The notes under the pieces are model-generated. The model ran no database searches. It was not told the origin of the DNA and worked only from the letters and a program-made list of their open reading frames with translations. The translations under genes and the position numbers were made by a program. Source: Corynebacterium camporealensis (GTDB lineage: Bacteria > Actinomycetota > Actinomycetes > Mycobacteriales > Mycobacteriaceae). Taken from it: a stretch of DNA of 64,000 nucleotides. Location of the stretch: contig NZ_CP011311.1 of NCBI RefSeq assembly GCF_000980815.1, positions 434,001-498,000 of the forward strand, read 5' to 3'. Of this stretch, positions 54,501-62,029 are shown one piece after another. Each line of letters opens with the position of its first letter. Positions within the stretch are counted from its first letter, which is position 1.

Positions 54501-54989
54501 CGTCGTAAGTACGGCAACACCGAGGCTCTCACCGACACCACGTTCTTCTACGGTCTGACCGAGGGCGAGGAGAAGGTTGTGCACTTCTTCCCGAAGGACT
54601 CCACCGACCGCTCCGAGCTCAACGCCATGGTCGTGCGCCTGGACGCTGTCGGCGAGCCGGACGAGAAGGGTATGCGCAACGTTGTCATGAACGTCAACGG
54701 CCAGATTCGCCCGATGAAGGTCCGCGACAACAACGTCGAGTCCACCGTCGCCACCGTCGAGAAGGCTGATCCGTCCAACGACGGCCACGTGGCCGCTCCG
54801 TTCGCTGGTGTGGTCAACCCGACCGCAGAGCCTGGCGACGAGGTCAAGGCCGGCGACCAAATCGCCGTCATCGAGGCCATGAAGATGGAAGCCTCCATCT
54901 CCGCCACCAAGGATGGCGTCGTCGAGCGCGTTGCTATCGGCCAGGCCACCAAGGTTGAAGGCGGCGACCTCATCGCTGTCATCAAGTAG
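51558..54989 (+). CDS. pyc: Pyruvate carboxylase
   Basis: A 1143-aa biotin enzyme carboxylating pyruvate to oxaloacetate, the main anaplerotic route with Ppc. In order: an ATP-grasp biotin carboxylase domain (about 1-460, AGGGGRGMRFI and MNPRVQVEHTVTEE), a carboxyltransferase domain (about 530-830, TTFRDAHQSLLATRVR and metal-binding VHTHDTAGG), a PYC-specific linker, and a biotinyl domain (about 1070-1143). The biotinyl lysine is K1109 in EAMKMEAS. Start is GTG with AAAGGA 11 bases upstream. A strong terminator follows. Confidence 0.96.
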   Translation: MSVSALPAFNKVLVANRGEIAVRAFRAAFETGATTVAVYPREDRNSFHRAFADEAVRIGAEGQPVKAYLDIEEIIRAAKKSGADAIYPGYGFLSERADLARACDEAGIKFIGPTASTLDLTGDKAAAVTAAEEAGLPTLQDSKPSTDVDELEEYSKDFNFPVFVKAVAGGGGRGMRFIEKPEDLKQKCAEASREAEAAFGDGHVYLETAVIKPQHIEVQILADSQGNVIHLFERDCSVQRRHQKVVEIAPAPTLDPELRDRICADAVKFCEHINYEGAGTVEFLVDERGNHVFIEMNPRVQVEHTVTEEVTGVDIVKSQMQIAAGASLEDLGLVQDEITLTGAALQCRITTEDPNNGFRPDTGTLTAYRSPGGAGVRLDGATSVGAEISPNFDSLLVKMTCRGKNFEQAVARAQRALNEFHVSGVATNIGFLRALLREPDFTGTRVDTGFINDHADLLKAPPAVDESGRIVEYIADVTVNRPNGDRPTALRPFDKLPELDKNAELPRGSRDELLELGPKAWAEKIRDQKPLAVTDTTFRDAHQSLLATRVRGTALVSAAEAVARMTPELFSVEAWGGATYDVAMRFLHEDPWVRLDLLREAMPNQNIQMLLRGRNTVGYTPYPDSVCRAFVQEAAKSGVDIFRIFDALNDVSQMRPAIDAVLETNTTVAEVAMAYSGDMCSPKEDLYTLDYYLKLAEQIVESGAHILAIKDMAGLLRPESASKLVSTLRKEFDLPVHVHTHDTAGGQLATYYAAALAGADVVDGASAPLAGTTSQPSLSAIVAAFSQTDRDTGLDLQAVSDLEPYWEAVRQLYAPFENGIPGPTGRVYKHEIPGGQLSNLRAQADALGLADRFEVIEDNYAAVNEMLGRPTKVTPSSKVVGDLALHLVGAGVDPADFEANPTKYDIPDSVNAFLRGQLGTPPGGWPELRDKVLDGRAETGAQITEVPEEEVQHLDSDNSKERRDSLNRLLFPKQFEEFNEFRRKYGNTEALTDTTFFYGLTEGEEKVVHFFPKDSTDRSELNAMVVRLDAVGEPDEKGMRNVVMNVNGQIRPMKVRDNNVESTVATVEKADPSNDGHVAAPFAGVVNPTAEPGDEVKAGDQIAVIEAMKMEASISATKDGVVERVAIGQATKVEGGDLIAVIK

Positions 54990-55024
54990 GGCGCGAAGTA
55001 AGCCCTAGCCCGCACTTACGTAGC

Positions 55025-55056
55025 AGCCCGCGAGCACCACCTCGGTGCCGCGGGCT
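55025..55056 (+). terminator. pyc terminator
   Basis: AGCCCGCG pairs with CGCGGGCT, with inner GCACC/GGTGC pairing, followed by TTTT. Confidence 0.85.
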
Positions 55057-55090
55057 TTTGGCGTTTCGCTGGGACTTAGAGGGCAGCAGA

Positions 55091-55124
55091 AAGCCCGCGC
55101 ACCGGATGATGGTGACGCGGGCTT
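55091..55124 (-). terminator. GNAT gene terminator
   Basis: AAGCCCGCG / CGCGGGCTT stem with inner CACC/GGTG pairing, followed on the minus strand by TCTGCTG. Its outer arms are the same as those of the adjacent pyc terminator. Confidence 0.7.
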
Positions 55125-55133
55125 GAGGTTTGT

Positions 55134-55688
55134 TTAGAGGTACTTGACCATCTGGCCGGGCTTTTGGCCTTCGACCTCGATGGGTTCGAAGCCTTCCTTG
55201 CGGTAGAGGCGGGAGGCGCGGTCGTTCTCGGAATCGACCCACAGCGCAATGGCGGGGGCGCCTTGCTCAGCGGCGAGGTCGCAGACGTTGCGCAGCAACT
55301 GGGCACCGACGCCGAGGCCGGCATAGCGGCGCTCTACTGCGATGCACAGCTCCGGGATGGACTCCGGGTCGTACTTCGTGGCCCAGTGGGACTGGTCGGT
55401 GGAGTCCTTCTCCGGGTTGGCGAGGTAGGCATCGCCTTTGCGTTCGCCGGTGAAGTAGCGCAGCCACGTACCACCAGCCGGGACTTTGAAGTCCGACAGG
55501 GCGATCACGCCGCCGTCGATGCGCGGGGACCAGTCATCGATGTAGGTTTCCAAGTCTGGAAGGTGGCAGTCTTTGATTTCGGACTGCTCGTCGCCAAAGA
55601 CGTTGGCGAGGTAGAGCAGACGCGAAAAGTAGGTGCGATCTTCGTCAGTGGCTAGGCGGACACCGATGGTGGAGTCGTTGATAGTCAT
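55134..55688 (-). CDS. GNAT family N-acetyltransferase
   Basis: A 184-aa acyl-CoA-dependent acetyltransferase. The acetyl-CoA loop is RYAGLGVGAQLLRNVCDLA, and VDSENDRASRLYRKEGFEP forms the C-terminal fold. Acceptor unknown. ATG 55688 follows AGG nine bases upstream; a TTG three codons earlier is the alternative. It lies between convergent pyc and the leftward accBC. Confidence 0.83.
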   Translation of the reverse strand: MTINDSTIGVRLATDEDRTYFSRLLYLANVFGDEQSEIKDCHLPDLETYIDDWSPRIDGGVIALSDFKVPAGGTWLRYFTGERKGDAYLANPEKDSTDQSHWATKYDPESIPELCIAVERRYAGLGVGAQLLRNVCDLAAEQGAPAIALWVDSENDRASRLYRKEGFEPIEVEGQKPGQMVKYL

Positions 55689-55714
55689 AGACTCCAACCT
55701 ACCGATAAATCCTG

Positions 55715-57484
55715 CTACTTGATTTCCATGAGGGCATCGCCCTTGTGGACCTGGCCGCCTTCGCTGGCATTCAGGCCGGATACGGTGCCGGACTTGTGAG
55801 CCTTGACTGGGTTTTCCATCTTCATCGCTTCCAGAACTGCCACGACGTCACCCTCGGCGACTTCCTGGCCTTCTTCCACGTTGAGCTTGATGACGGTGCC
55901 CTGCATCGGTGCCACGACGGCATCGCCAGATGCGGCGGAACCAGAACCGCCGGAACGACGCTTCTTCTTCTTGCGCGGAGCAGCACCGTTGCCGAGTACC
56001 AGGTGGCCTGGCAGGGCGACCTCGATGCGGCGGCCGTCGACCTCAACGACGTACTTCTGCGGTGGCAGGACTTCTTCGTCGTCGGCATCGGCAGCAGGCT
56101 CCGCAGCAGGCAGCTGGTTATCCCACTCTTCTTCGATCCACTTGGTGTAGACGCGGTAGTTGCCCTCCGGGGCAGCAAAGTCCGGGTCGTCGACGATGGC
56201 GCGATGGAAAGGAATGACCGTCGGCAGGCCCTCGACCTGGAACTCGTCCAGGGCACGTGCTGCACGACGCAGGGTGGTCTCACGGTCCGGGCCGGAGACG
56301 ATGAGCTTGGCCAGCATGGAGTCGAACTGGCCGCCGATGACGGTGCCAGCGGTTACGCCGGAATCAACGCGGACGCCCGGGCCTGCCGGTTCGCTGTAGG
56401 CGGTGACGGTGCCAGGAGCTGGCATGAAGTTTGCGGCGGCATCCTCGCCGTTGATGCGGAATTCGATGGAGTGACCGTGCGGTGCCGGGTCCTCGCTCAA
56501 GGTGAGCTCTTCGCCCTCAGCAATGCGGAACTGTTCGCGGACCAAGTCCAGGCCGGTGGTTTCCTCGGTGACCGGGTGCTCAACCTGCAGGCGGGTGTTG
56601 ACCTCGAGGAAGGAAATCAGGCCGTCGGAACCAACGAGGTACTCGACGGTACCGGCACCGAAGTAGCCAGCTTCGCGGCAGATGCGCTTGGCGGACTCGT
56701 GAATGGTGGAGCGCTGCTCATCGGTCAGGAACGGAGCCGGGGCTTCCTCGACCAGCTTCTGGAAACGACGCTGCAGGGAGCAGTCGCGGGTGCCAGCGAC
56801 GACGACGTTGCCGTGCTGATCGGCAAGCACCTGGGCCTCAACGTGGCGAGCGCGGTCGAGGTAGCGCTCCACGAAGCACTCACCGCGGCCGAAGGCAGCA
56901 ACGGCCTCGCGGGTAGCGGACTCAAACAGCTCCGGGATTTCTTCGCGGGTGTGGGCAACCTTCATGCCGCGGCCGCCACCGCCGAAGGCAGCCTTGATAG
57001 CCACGGGCAGGCCGTGCTCGTCGGCAAAGGCCTGGATCTCGGCGGCATCGGCAACCGGCTCCTGGGTGCCCGGGGTCATCGGGGCGTCGGCACGCTGTGC
57101 GATGTGGCGCGCGGTGACCTTATCGCCCAAGTCACGGATGGACTGCGGGGAGGGACCAATCCAGGTCAGGCCGGCATCGATAACTGCCTGCGCGAAATCG
57201 GCATTCTCAGACAGGAAGCCGTAACCCGGGTGGATGGCATCGGCGCCGGACTTCTGCGCGGCGTCAAGGATTTTGTCGAAGACTAAGTAGGACTCGGCAG
57301 AGTTTTGGCCGCCGAGGGCAAAGGCTTCGTCGGCAAGCGCAACGAATGGTGCTTTGGCGTCAGGCTCGGCGTATACCGCAACGGAGGCAATGCCGGCGTC
57401 GCGTGCCGCGCGGATCACGCGGACTGCAATTTCACCACGGTTAGCAATGAGCACCTTGGTGATCTTCTTGGTTTCTACTGCCAC
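55715..57484 (-). CDS. accBC: Acyl-CoA carboxylase alpha subunit (biotin carboxylase + BCCP)
   Basis: A 589-aa subunit that carboxylates its own biotin for transfer to acyl-CoA by AccD beta subunits. The biotin carboxylase domain (about 5-450) shows [11 protein letters not shown] and [18 protein letters not shown] linker with a basic run (RKKKKRR) leads to a BCCP domain with biotinyl K555 in EAMKMENPV. In corynebacteria this subunit serves both acetyl-CoA carboxylase and the acyl-AMP/mycolate carboxylase. GTG 57484 is preferred because AGGAGGG lies eight bases upstream. Confidence 0.95.
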   Translation of the reverse strand: MAVETKKITKVLIANRGEIAVRVIRAARDAGIASVAVYAEPDAKAPFVALADEAFALGGQNSAESYLVFDKILDAAQKSGADAIHPGYGFLSENADFAQAVIDAGLTWIGPSPQSIRDLGDKVTARHIAQRADAPMTPGTQEPVADAAEIQAFADEHGLPVAIKAAFGGGGRGMKVAHTREEIPELFESATREAVAAFGRGECFVERYLDRARHVEAQVLADQHGNVVVAGTRDCSLQRRFQKLVEEAPAPFLTDEQRSTIHESAKRICREAGYFGAGTVEYLVGSDGLISFLEVNTRLQVEHPVTEETTGLDLVREQFRIAEGEELTLSEDPAPHGHSIEFRINGEDAAANFMPAPGTVTAYSEPAGPGVRVDSGVTAGTVIGGQFDSMLAKLIVSGPDRETTLRRAARALDEFQVEGLPTVIPFHRAIVDDPDFAAPEGNYRVYTKWIEEEWDNQLPAAEPAADADDEEVLPPQKYVVEVDGRRIEVALPGHLVLGNGAAPRKKKKRRSGGSGSAASGDAVVAPMQGTVIKLNVEEGQEVAEGDVVAVLEAMKMENPVKAHKSGTVSGLNASEGGQVHKGDALMEIK

Positions 57485-57584
57485 GGCAGGAACCCTCCTG
57501 TTTCTTGAACTATTGGACTGCACACTATTCTTACACATTCAAACATGAGTAAACCGTCAAGTTCTAATTTTGTGCAGAAAAATA

Positions 57585-57608
57585 ACCCGCACCTGCGGCG
57601 ATGCGGGT
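57585..57608 (-). terminator. Terminator between rhodanese gene and accBC
   Basis: ACCCGCA / TGCGGGT stem; on the minus strand it is followed by TATTTTT. Confidence 0.75.
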
Positions 57609-57643
57609 CGTGTTCGGCGTGTTGGAACCTAGTTTAGTGCTTT

Positions 57644-58510
57644 TTAGCGCTCGATCGGCATACGAACCATGTTGCCCCACTCAGCCCAGGAGCCGTCGTA
57701 GGTGCGCACGTTGTCGAAGCCAATGAGGAACTTTAGAACAAACCAGGTGTGGGCGGCCTGCGCGCCGACGTGCGAGTACAAAATCGTCTCATCACTCGGT
57801 GTGAGCGCGCCGTAGTTGGTCTTGAGATCTTCTAGGCGGCGGAAGCAGGCGTTCGGATAGGTCGCGCGGTCCCACTCGAGGTTGATGGCGCCCGGGATGT
57901 GGCCGTGGCGAATGGTGGTGCCATAAGGGGAATCGCCCTGGGCGGAATGCTCGGTGGCCTGGCCGGCGTATTCCTCAGGTGGGCGGGTATCGACGATGGT
58001 GGCATCAGTGTTGTTGAGTAGGTCGGAGACAAAGGCGCGGTGGGCGGCATCGTCACGCTCGACGACCGGGTAATCGCTAGTCGGGTGCTCCGGGACCATG
58101 TAAGAGGTATCGCGCTCTTCGCTCATCCAGGCATCGCGGCCGCCGTCGAGCAGGCGCACATCCGGGTGACCAAAGCTTTCAAAGACCCACAGCGCGTAGG
58201 TGGCCCACCAGTTTGACTTATCGCCATAGAGCACGACGGTGTCTTCGCGGCGAATGCCCTTCTCGGACATCAGCTGGGCAAAAGCCTCGCCGTCGACGAT
58301 GTCGCGGGTGACCGGGTCCATCAGTTCATTTTGGAAGTTGATGCGGGTGGCGGTGGGGATGTGGCCGATATCGTAAAGCAGGGCGTCTTCATCGACCTCA
58401 ATGACGCGCAAACCGTTAATGCCCAGGCGGGCGGATAACCACGGCGCGGAGACTAACTTGCCGGGCTCGGCATATTCCTGAAATGGGGGATGGGGGTCGA
58501 ACTCTGCCAC
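57644..58510 (-). CDS. Thiosulfate sulfurtransferase homologue lacking active-site Cys
   Basis: A 288-aa protein with two rhodanese domains (about 15-135 and 155-285), the ThtR/CysA/SseA layout, at the position thtR takes next to accBC in C. glutamicum. In active members the C-terminal domain carries YCxxG; here the loop reads LYSHVGAQAAHTWF with serine S246 (codon TCG) in place of the catalytic cysteine. The surrounding fold (DTRPPEEYAG, HGHIPGAINLEW, YDGSWAEWGN) is intact. Persulfide chemistry at this site is therefore unlikely. GTG 58510 follows AAAGG. There is no sign of frameshift. Confidence 0.85.
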   Translation of the reverse strand: MAEFDPHPPFQEYAEPGKLVSAPWLSARLGINGLRVIEVDEDALLYDIGHIPTATRINFQNELMDPVTRDIVDGEAFAQLMSEKGIRREDTVVLYGDKSNWWATYALWVFESFGHPDVRLLDGGRDAWMSEERDTSYMVPEHPTSDYPVVERDDAAHRAFVSDLLNNTDATIVDTRPPEEYAGQATEHSAQGDSPYGTTIRHGHIPGAINLEWDRATYPNACFRRLEDLKTNYGALTPSDETILYSHVGAQAAHTWFVLKFLIGFDNVRTYDGSWAEWGNMVRMPIER

Positions 58511-58882
58511 GGTTCGTCTGCCTTTCGTGGTTGGGTTTGTTTTGTTGAAGGCGCGGCGCCATCTAAAAGAACAATTGGCCACGTCGCGCGTTAGTTTTCT
58601 TAGCTACCTACTGTATCGCGATTTTCTAAAAGTGATCACGAAGGGTCCTAATTTGTGGGATTGGATACATTTTACCCCGCTAAGTATGGTCTATGCGGTG
58701 CTGGTTATAACAAGTGTGCAGTCCAGGGCGATTTTGGGCCTGTGAGCGGCGATTTTAAGGCAGTTTTAAGGCGGGGTTAATCAAGCGGCGAGATTGCTAC
58801 ACCTGGGATATGTTTAAAAGTATGGGGAAGGGTGCGCGAGGTGCCCTCCCTTCGACCCCGCACCGAAGGAAAGGGAAAAGCA
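58511..58882. other. Intergenic region, AT-richer than surroundings
   Basis: 372 bases between divergent genes, containing AT-rich runs and the probable promoter of the rightward gene near GATATGTTTAAAAGTATG (58807-58824). GGTGCG/CGCACC arms (58829-58864) could form a leader hairpin close to the start. I see no supported gene in it; a 72-codon frame crossing it lacks any feature. Confidence 0.45.
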
Positions 58883-59944
58883 GTGCACAAAGCTATCGTC
58901 GTATTTGAGGTTGAAGGCGGCTCCGACAAGGGCGCAGACGGCCACCGCAAGGACACGATGCCAATTGTCAACGCCATCAAGGACGCGGGTTGGCACTCCG
59001 AGGTCATCTACTTCCACCCGGACAACGCTGATGACATCTACACCAAGGTTTCTGAGAACTTCGACGCCTACATCTCTCGTGTGAACCCGGGCAACATCCC
59101 AGGTGGCGAGAAGGGCTACTTCGAGCTGCTCACCAAGCTTGCCGATGCAGGCCTGGTTGGCATGTCTACCCCAGCTGACATGATGGCTTACGGCGCCAAG
59201 GACGCCCTGGTCAAGCTGAACGACACCCCGCTGGTTCCGGAAGACACCGCCGCATACTACGAGGTCGAGGACTTCCACAAGACCTTCCCGAACACCCTGT
59301 CCTACGGTGAGCGCGTTCTGAAGCAGAACCGTGGCTCCACCGGTGAGGGCATCTGGCGCGTCCGTCTGGCAGATGCTGACCTGGCTCAGTCCGTTGAGCC
59401 GGGCACCGACCTGCCGCTGGACACCGAACTGAAGTGCACCGAGGCCGTGGACAACAAGACCCACGACTACAAGCTGGGCGACTTCATGGACTTCTGTGAC
59501 CAGTACATCATCGGCGACAACGGCATGCTGGTCGATATGTGCTTCATGCCGCGCATCGTCGAGGGCGAAATCCGCATCCTGCTCGTTGGCGATGAGCCGG
59601 TCTTCATCGTCCACAAGAAGCCGGCTGAGGGCGGCGACAGCTTCTCCGCAACCCTGTTCTCCGGTGCAAAGTACACCTACGACAAGCCGGAGTCCTGGCC
59701 GGAGCTGCTCGAGATGTTCGAAAAGGCTCGCCCGGTCATCGCCGACAAGCTGGGCGATACCGACGACGTTCCGCTAATCTGGACCGCTGACTTCATGCTT
59801 GCCGACGGCGAAGACGGCGAGGACACCTACGTTCTCGGCGAGATCAACTGCTCCTGCGTCGGCTTCACCTCTGAGCTCGACATGGGCATCCAGGAAAAGG
59901 TTGCCGCTGAAGCAATCTCTCGCGTGGAAAAGAAGAACGCTTAA
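58883..59944 (+). CDS. Cj0069-like ATP-grasp-type protein
   Basis: A 353-aa cytosolic protein resembling the Cj0069 family, which has an ATP-grasp-like outline. The segments RVLKQNRGSTGEGIWRVR, MPRIVEGEIRILLVGDEPVF and the metal-ligand-like ILGEINCSC recall the lysine, arginine and Glu/Asn positions of ATP-dependent carboxylate-amine ligases. Reaction and substrates are unknown. GTG 58883 has GGAAAGGG upstream, better than the ATG-like start 17 codons earlier. Codon use is strongly biased, suggesting good expression. A terminator follows. Confidence 0.75.
   Translation: MHKAIVVFEVEGGSDKGADGHRKDTMPIVNAIKDAGWHSEVIYFHPDNADDIYTKVSENFDAYISRVNPGNIPGGEKGYFELLTKLADAGLVGMSTPADMMAYGAKDALVKLNDTPLVPEDTAAYYEVEDFHKTFPNTLSYGERVLKQNRGSTGEGIWRVRLADADLAQSVEPGTDLPLDTELKCTEAVDNKTHDYKLGDFMDFCDQYIIGDNGMLVDMCFMPRIVEGEIRILLVGDEPVFIVHKKPAEGGDSFSATLFSGAKYTYDKPESWPELLEMFEKARPVIADKLGDTDDVPLIWTADFMLADGEDGEDTYVLGEINCSCVGFTSELDMGIQEKVAAEAISRVEKKNA
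59137..59148 (-). repeat. 12 of 13 bases of the dispersed motif
   Basis: GCTTGCCGATGC on the plus strand, encoding part of KLADAGL; one mismatch to the 13-mer. Confidence 0.45.
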
Positions 59945-59962
59945 AGATTTTACTTCCCGCAT

Positions 59963-59988
59963 AGCGGTCAGTCTGCGGACTGGCCGCT
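59963..59988 (+). terminator. Terminator after Cj0069-like gene
   Basis: An 11-bp stem AGCGGTCAGTC / GACTGGCCGCT with one G-U pair and a TGCG loop, followed by TTTC. Confidence 0.75.
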
Positions 59989-60095
59989 TTCGCGATCTTC
60001 GGCGGAAGGCTTAACGAAACCCGCGCCAGGAAGAAGAAAAATTAGTAGTGTGAATCAACGTTCAATCTCTATTCCCGAATGAGAAGGGTTCACTC

Positions 60096-60620
60096 ATGGC
60101 GGAGAACAACTCTGAGCCGTATTCCTGGGGCATCCCGGAAGAATTCCAGCAGCCGCAGCAGCCAGCGCAGCAAGCCGAGCAACCGCAGCAGGCAGACTCG
60201 ACGACGACCACTACTGCGCCAAATAATGCGCCTGACTCGAACGAATCAGGCGTGAAGAAGTTCTTCAACAGGCACGTGCGCCACGGTGTTCTTTTTGAAC
60301 GCCTATGGGACTTTGAGTTTAAGAATTTCATGACCATTGGTCTGGTGCGGATTCTTTACATCATCAGCATCGCCCTGGCGGTTGTGGTGTGGCTCGCCTT
60401 CATCCTGTTTACTTTCGTAGCTTTCGTGCAGCTATTGTTCGATGACTTCGGCAGTGGCGTCGTGATGTTCTTCCTCTGGCTGCTTGTCATAGTTGCGGGA
60501 TGGATTCCGGCCTGGCTCTGGATTCTTGGCTCGCGAGTGTTCTTCGAAGGAATTGTTGCCCTCATTCGCATCGCACAGAACAGCTCCGATATCTCCGGAC
60601 AGTTGCACAACAAGATGTAG
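60096..60620 (+). CDS. DUF4282-type membrane protein
   Basis: A 174-aa protein with a Gln/Pro/Ala-rich cytosolic N-terminus (about 8-50, runs of QQPAQQ). A juxtamembrane RLWDFEFKNFMTIGLVRILY segment and two long membrane helices (about 85-112 and 120-150) follow, the DUF4282 arrangement. A short soluble end completes it. Role unknown. AGAAGGG precedes the ATG. Confidence 0.8.
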   Translation: MAENNSEPYSWGIPEEFQQPQQPAQQAEQPQQADSTTTTTAPNNAPDSNESGVKKFFNRHVRHGVLFERLWDFEFKNFMTIGLVRILYIISIALAVVVWLAFILFTFVAFVQLLFDDFGSGVVMFFLWLLVIVAGWIPAWLWILGSRVFFEGIVALIRIAQNSSDISGQLHNKM

Positions 60621-60689
60621 CGCAGGGTGTCGCAGTTTAACGCGAAGTAGGCGAAAACCTGCTCGCGAAAAGAGAAAGTGGTACGAAAA

Positions 60690-60727
60690 CACCCCGGGCC
60701 TAGTTCAAGTTCAGTAGGCGCGGGGTG
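60690..60727. terminator. Bidirectional terminator
   Basis: CACCCCG (60690-60696) pairs with CGGGGTG (60721-60727). T or A runs flank both sides (GATTTTT to the right, GAAAAC to the left), serving the convergent DUF4282 and DUF3151 genes. Confidence 0.6.
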
Positions 60728-60732
60728 GATTT

Positions 60733-61155
60733 TTAGTCGAGGAGGGCGGCGACGGAGTCGGGGTCGGCATCGGAAAGCATTTGGCGCAGGCGGTCGTACT
60801 CATCGTCCTCGCCGATGGCCTGTGCGGTGTGGGCGAGTGCGGCGATGGCGCGCAGAACGCCCTGGTTCGGCTCGTGGGAGAACGGAACCGGGCCCCAGCC
60901 CTTCCAGCCGTTGGCGCGCAGGCGGTCCAGGCTGCGGTGGTAGCCGGTGCGGGCATAAGCGTAAGCCGTGATGTACGCGGTCGGCAGGGCCTCATCGGAG
61001 CGCAGGCGCTCGAGTTCCTTCTCGGCGAGCAGTGCCCACAGCAGTGGGGAATTAGGGTGCCCGATAAGACCAGCCTGCAGGTCGTCGGTGGAGTCGGCAC
61101 CAGGATCGGCAGGCAGACGAATCGGGTCAGGGGCTAACATGTCGTTAATTTCCAT
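60733..61155 (-). CDS. DUF3151 protein
   Basis: A 140-aa soluble, mostly helical actinobacterial protein with the recognisable block PLLWALLAEKELERLRSDEA and an AYAYARTGYHRSLDRLR segment resembling a TPR pair. Function unknown. TAGGCT six bases before the ATG suggests its own leaderless promoter, although it also follows maf by 20 bases and may be read with it. Confidence 0.8.
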   Translation of the reverse strand: MEINDMLAPDPIRLPADPGADSTDDLQAGLIGHPNSPLLWALLAEKELERLRSDEALPTAYITAYAYARTGYHRSLDRLRANGWKGWGPVPFSHEPNQGVLRAIAALAHTAQAIGEDDEYDRLRQMLSDADPDSVAALLD

Positions 61156-61161
61156 GGCGCC

Positions 61162-61167
61162 AGCCTA
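61162..61167 (-). promoter_or_regulatory. -10 hexamer, leaderless DUF3151 promoter
   Basis: Minus-strand TAGGCT followed by six bases and ATG 61155. Confidence 0.4.
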
Positions 61168-61175
61168 CCTGCAAG

Positions 61176-61793
61176 CTAGGAGTTCTCCCAGAAGTCCGAA
61201 GCATTGAATCCGAAGCTATACAGCGCACGGCGCACCACCGGCAGCGACAGCCCGATGACCGAGGAGGGATCGCCCTCGATACGGTCGATAAACCAACCGC
61301 CCAGGGCCTCCAGCGTAAAGGCACCTGCGCACTGCAGTGGCTCACCGGAGCGAGCATACTTTGCGATGTCCACCTCACTAATCGGCGCAAAGCGCAACAC
61401 CGTGCGTGCGGTCTCGACGTGGCGCTGGTCGCCGTAAATGACGCAGTGACCGGTGAGCAGCTCAGCCTGTTTGCCGGCCTGGGCACGCCAGCGGGCGATG
61501 GTGTTGTCGACAGTGTGCGGTTTGCCTTGGAGTTCGCCGTCGAGCAGCAACATGGAATCCCCGCCGATGATGACGGTGTCTCCATCACCCTCGGTGGCTC
61601 CGGCAACGTCCGGAGCCACCGCTTCGGCTTTGGCAGTGGCTAAGGCAGCGACAATCTCCGCGGGAGGGTGGCCGGCAAGTTCTGCCTGGATGGTCTCTTC
61701 GTCGACATCGGCAGGCCGCAGGACAGGCTCCACGCCCGCGGAGCGCAGGATGCTCGCCCGGGAAGGCGACTGGGAAGCGAGAACTATCCGCAT
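61176..61793 (-). CDS. maf: Maf-family nucleoside triphosphate pyrophosphatase
   Basis: A 205-aa Maf/Ham1-fold protein that hydrolyses (d)TTP/UTP-type or modified NTPs to monophosphates. LASQSPSRASIL is the N-terminal signature. VIIGGDSMLLLDGE corresponds to the conserved catalytic Asp block, though most Maf proteins have ADT(V) where this has GDSM. It shares a base with the accE stop (TAATG), a fixed arrangement in actinobacteria. Confidence 0.88.
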   Translation of the reverse strand: MRIVLASQSPSRASILRSAGVEPVLRPADVDEETIQAELAGHPPAEIVAALATAKAEAVAPDVAGATEGDGDTVIIGGDSMLLLDGELQGKPHTVDNTIARWRAQAGKQAELLTGHCVIYGDQRHVETARTVLRFAPISEVDIAKYARSGEPLQCAGAFTLEALGGWFIDRIEGDPSSVIGLSLPVVRRALYSFGFNASDFWENS

Positions 61794-62017
61794 TAGTAGT
61801 AGCGCACGTTACGAAACGCAGAGGGGTTGAAGACCTCCTGCGCGCCGTACTGGCTGTAGCGATCTTCCAACCGTCCCCAGAGGTTGCGTTCGCCCACACC
61901 AGCGCCGGCAGCCTGGGCGCGGGCCTGCTGGGAGAGCTGAGTAAACACCATGGTCAGTGCGGCGACCTCAGCGTCACTCGGGGAACCTTTAACAATCTGG
62001 AAAGCGGGTGCGGACAT
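61793..62017 (-). CDS. accE: Acyl-CoA carboxylase epsilon subunit AccE
   Basis: A 74-aa small subunit that stabilises the AccBC-AccD1 complex. The pattern FQIVKGSPSDAEVAALTMVF is typical of epsilon subunits, followed by a Trp-Gly helix (NLWGRLEDRYSQ). AAAAGGAG precedes the ATG. It lies 12 bases after accD1 and overlaps maf. Confidence 0.88.
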   Translation of the reverse strand: MSAPAFQIVKGSPSDAEVAALTMVFTQLSQQARAQAAGAGVGERNLWGRLEDRYSQYGAQEVFNPSAFRNVRYY

Positions 62018-62029
62018 GTTGTGCTCCTT

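Noticed and set aside
52107..54860. 917-codon open frame antisense to pyc
   Set aside because: It lies wholly opposite a textbook pyruvate carboxylase with biased codons; long antisense frames are expected in high-GC genes, and its translation has no family features.
55745..57286. 513-codon open frame antisense to accBC
   Set aside because: Shadow of the biotin carboxylase gene.
58527..58745. 72-codon frame upstream of the Cj0069-like gene
   Set aside because: Starts within the rhodanese leader, has atypical codon use and no start signal; treated as intergenic.
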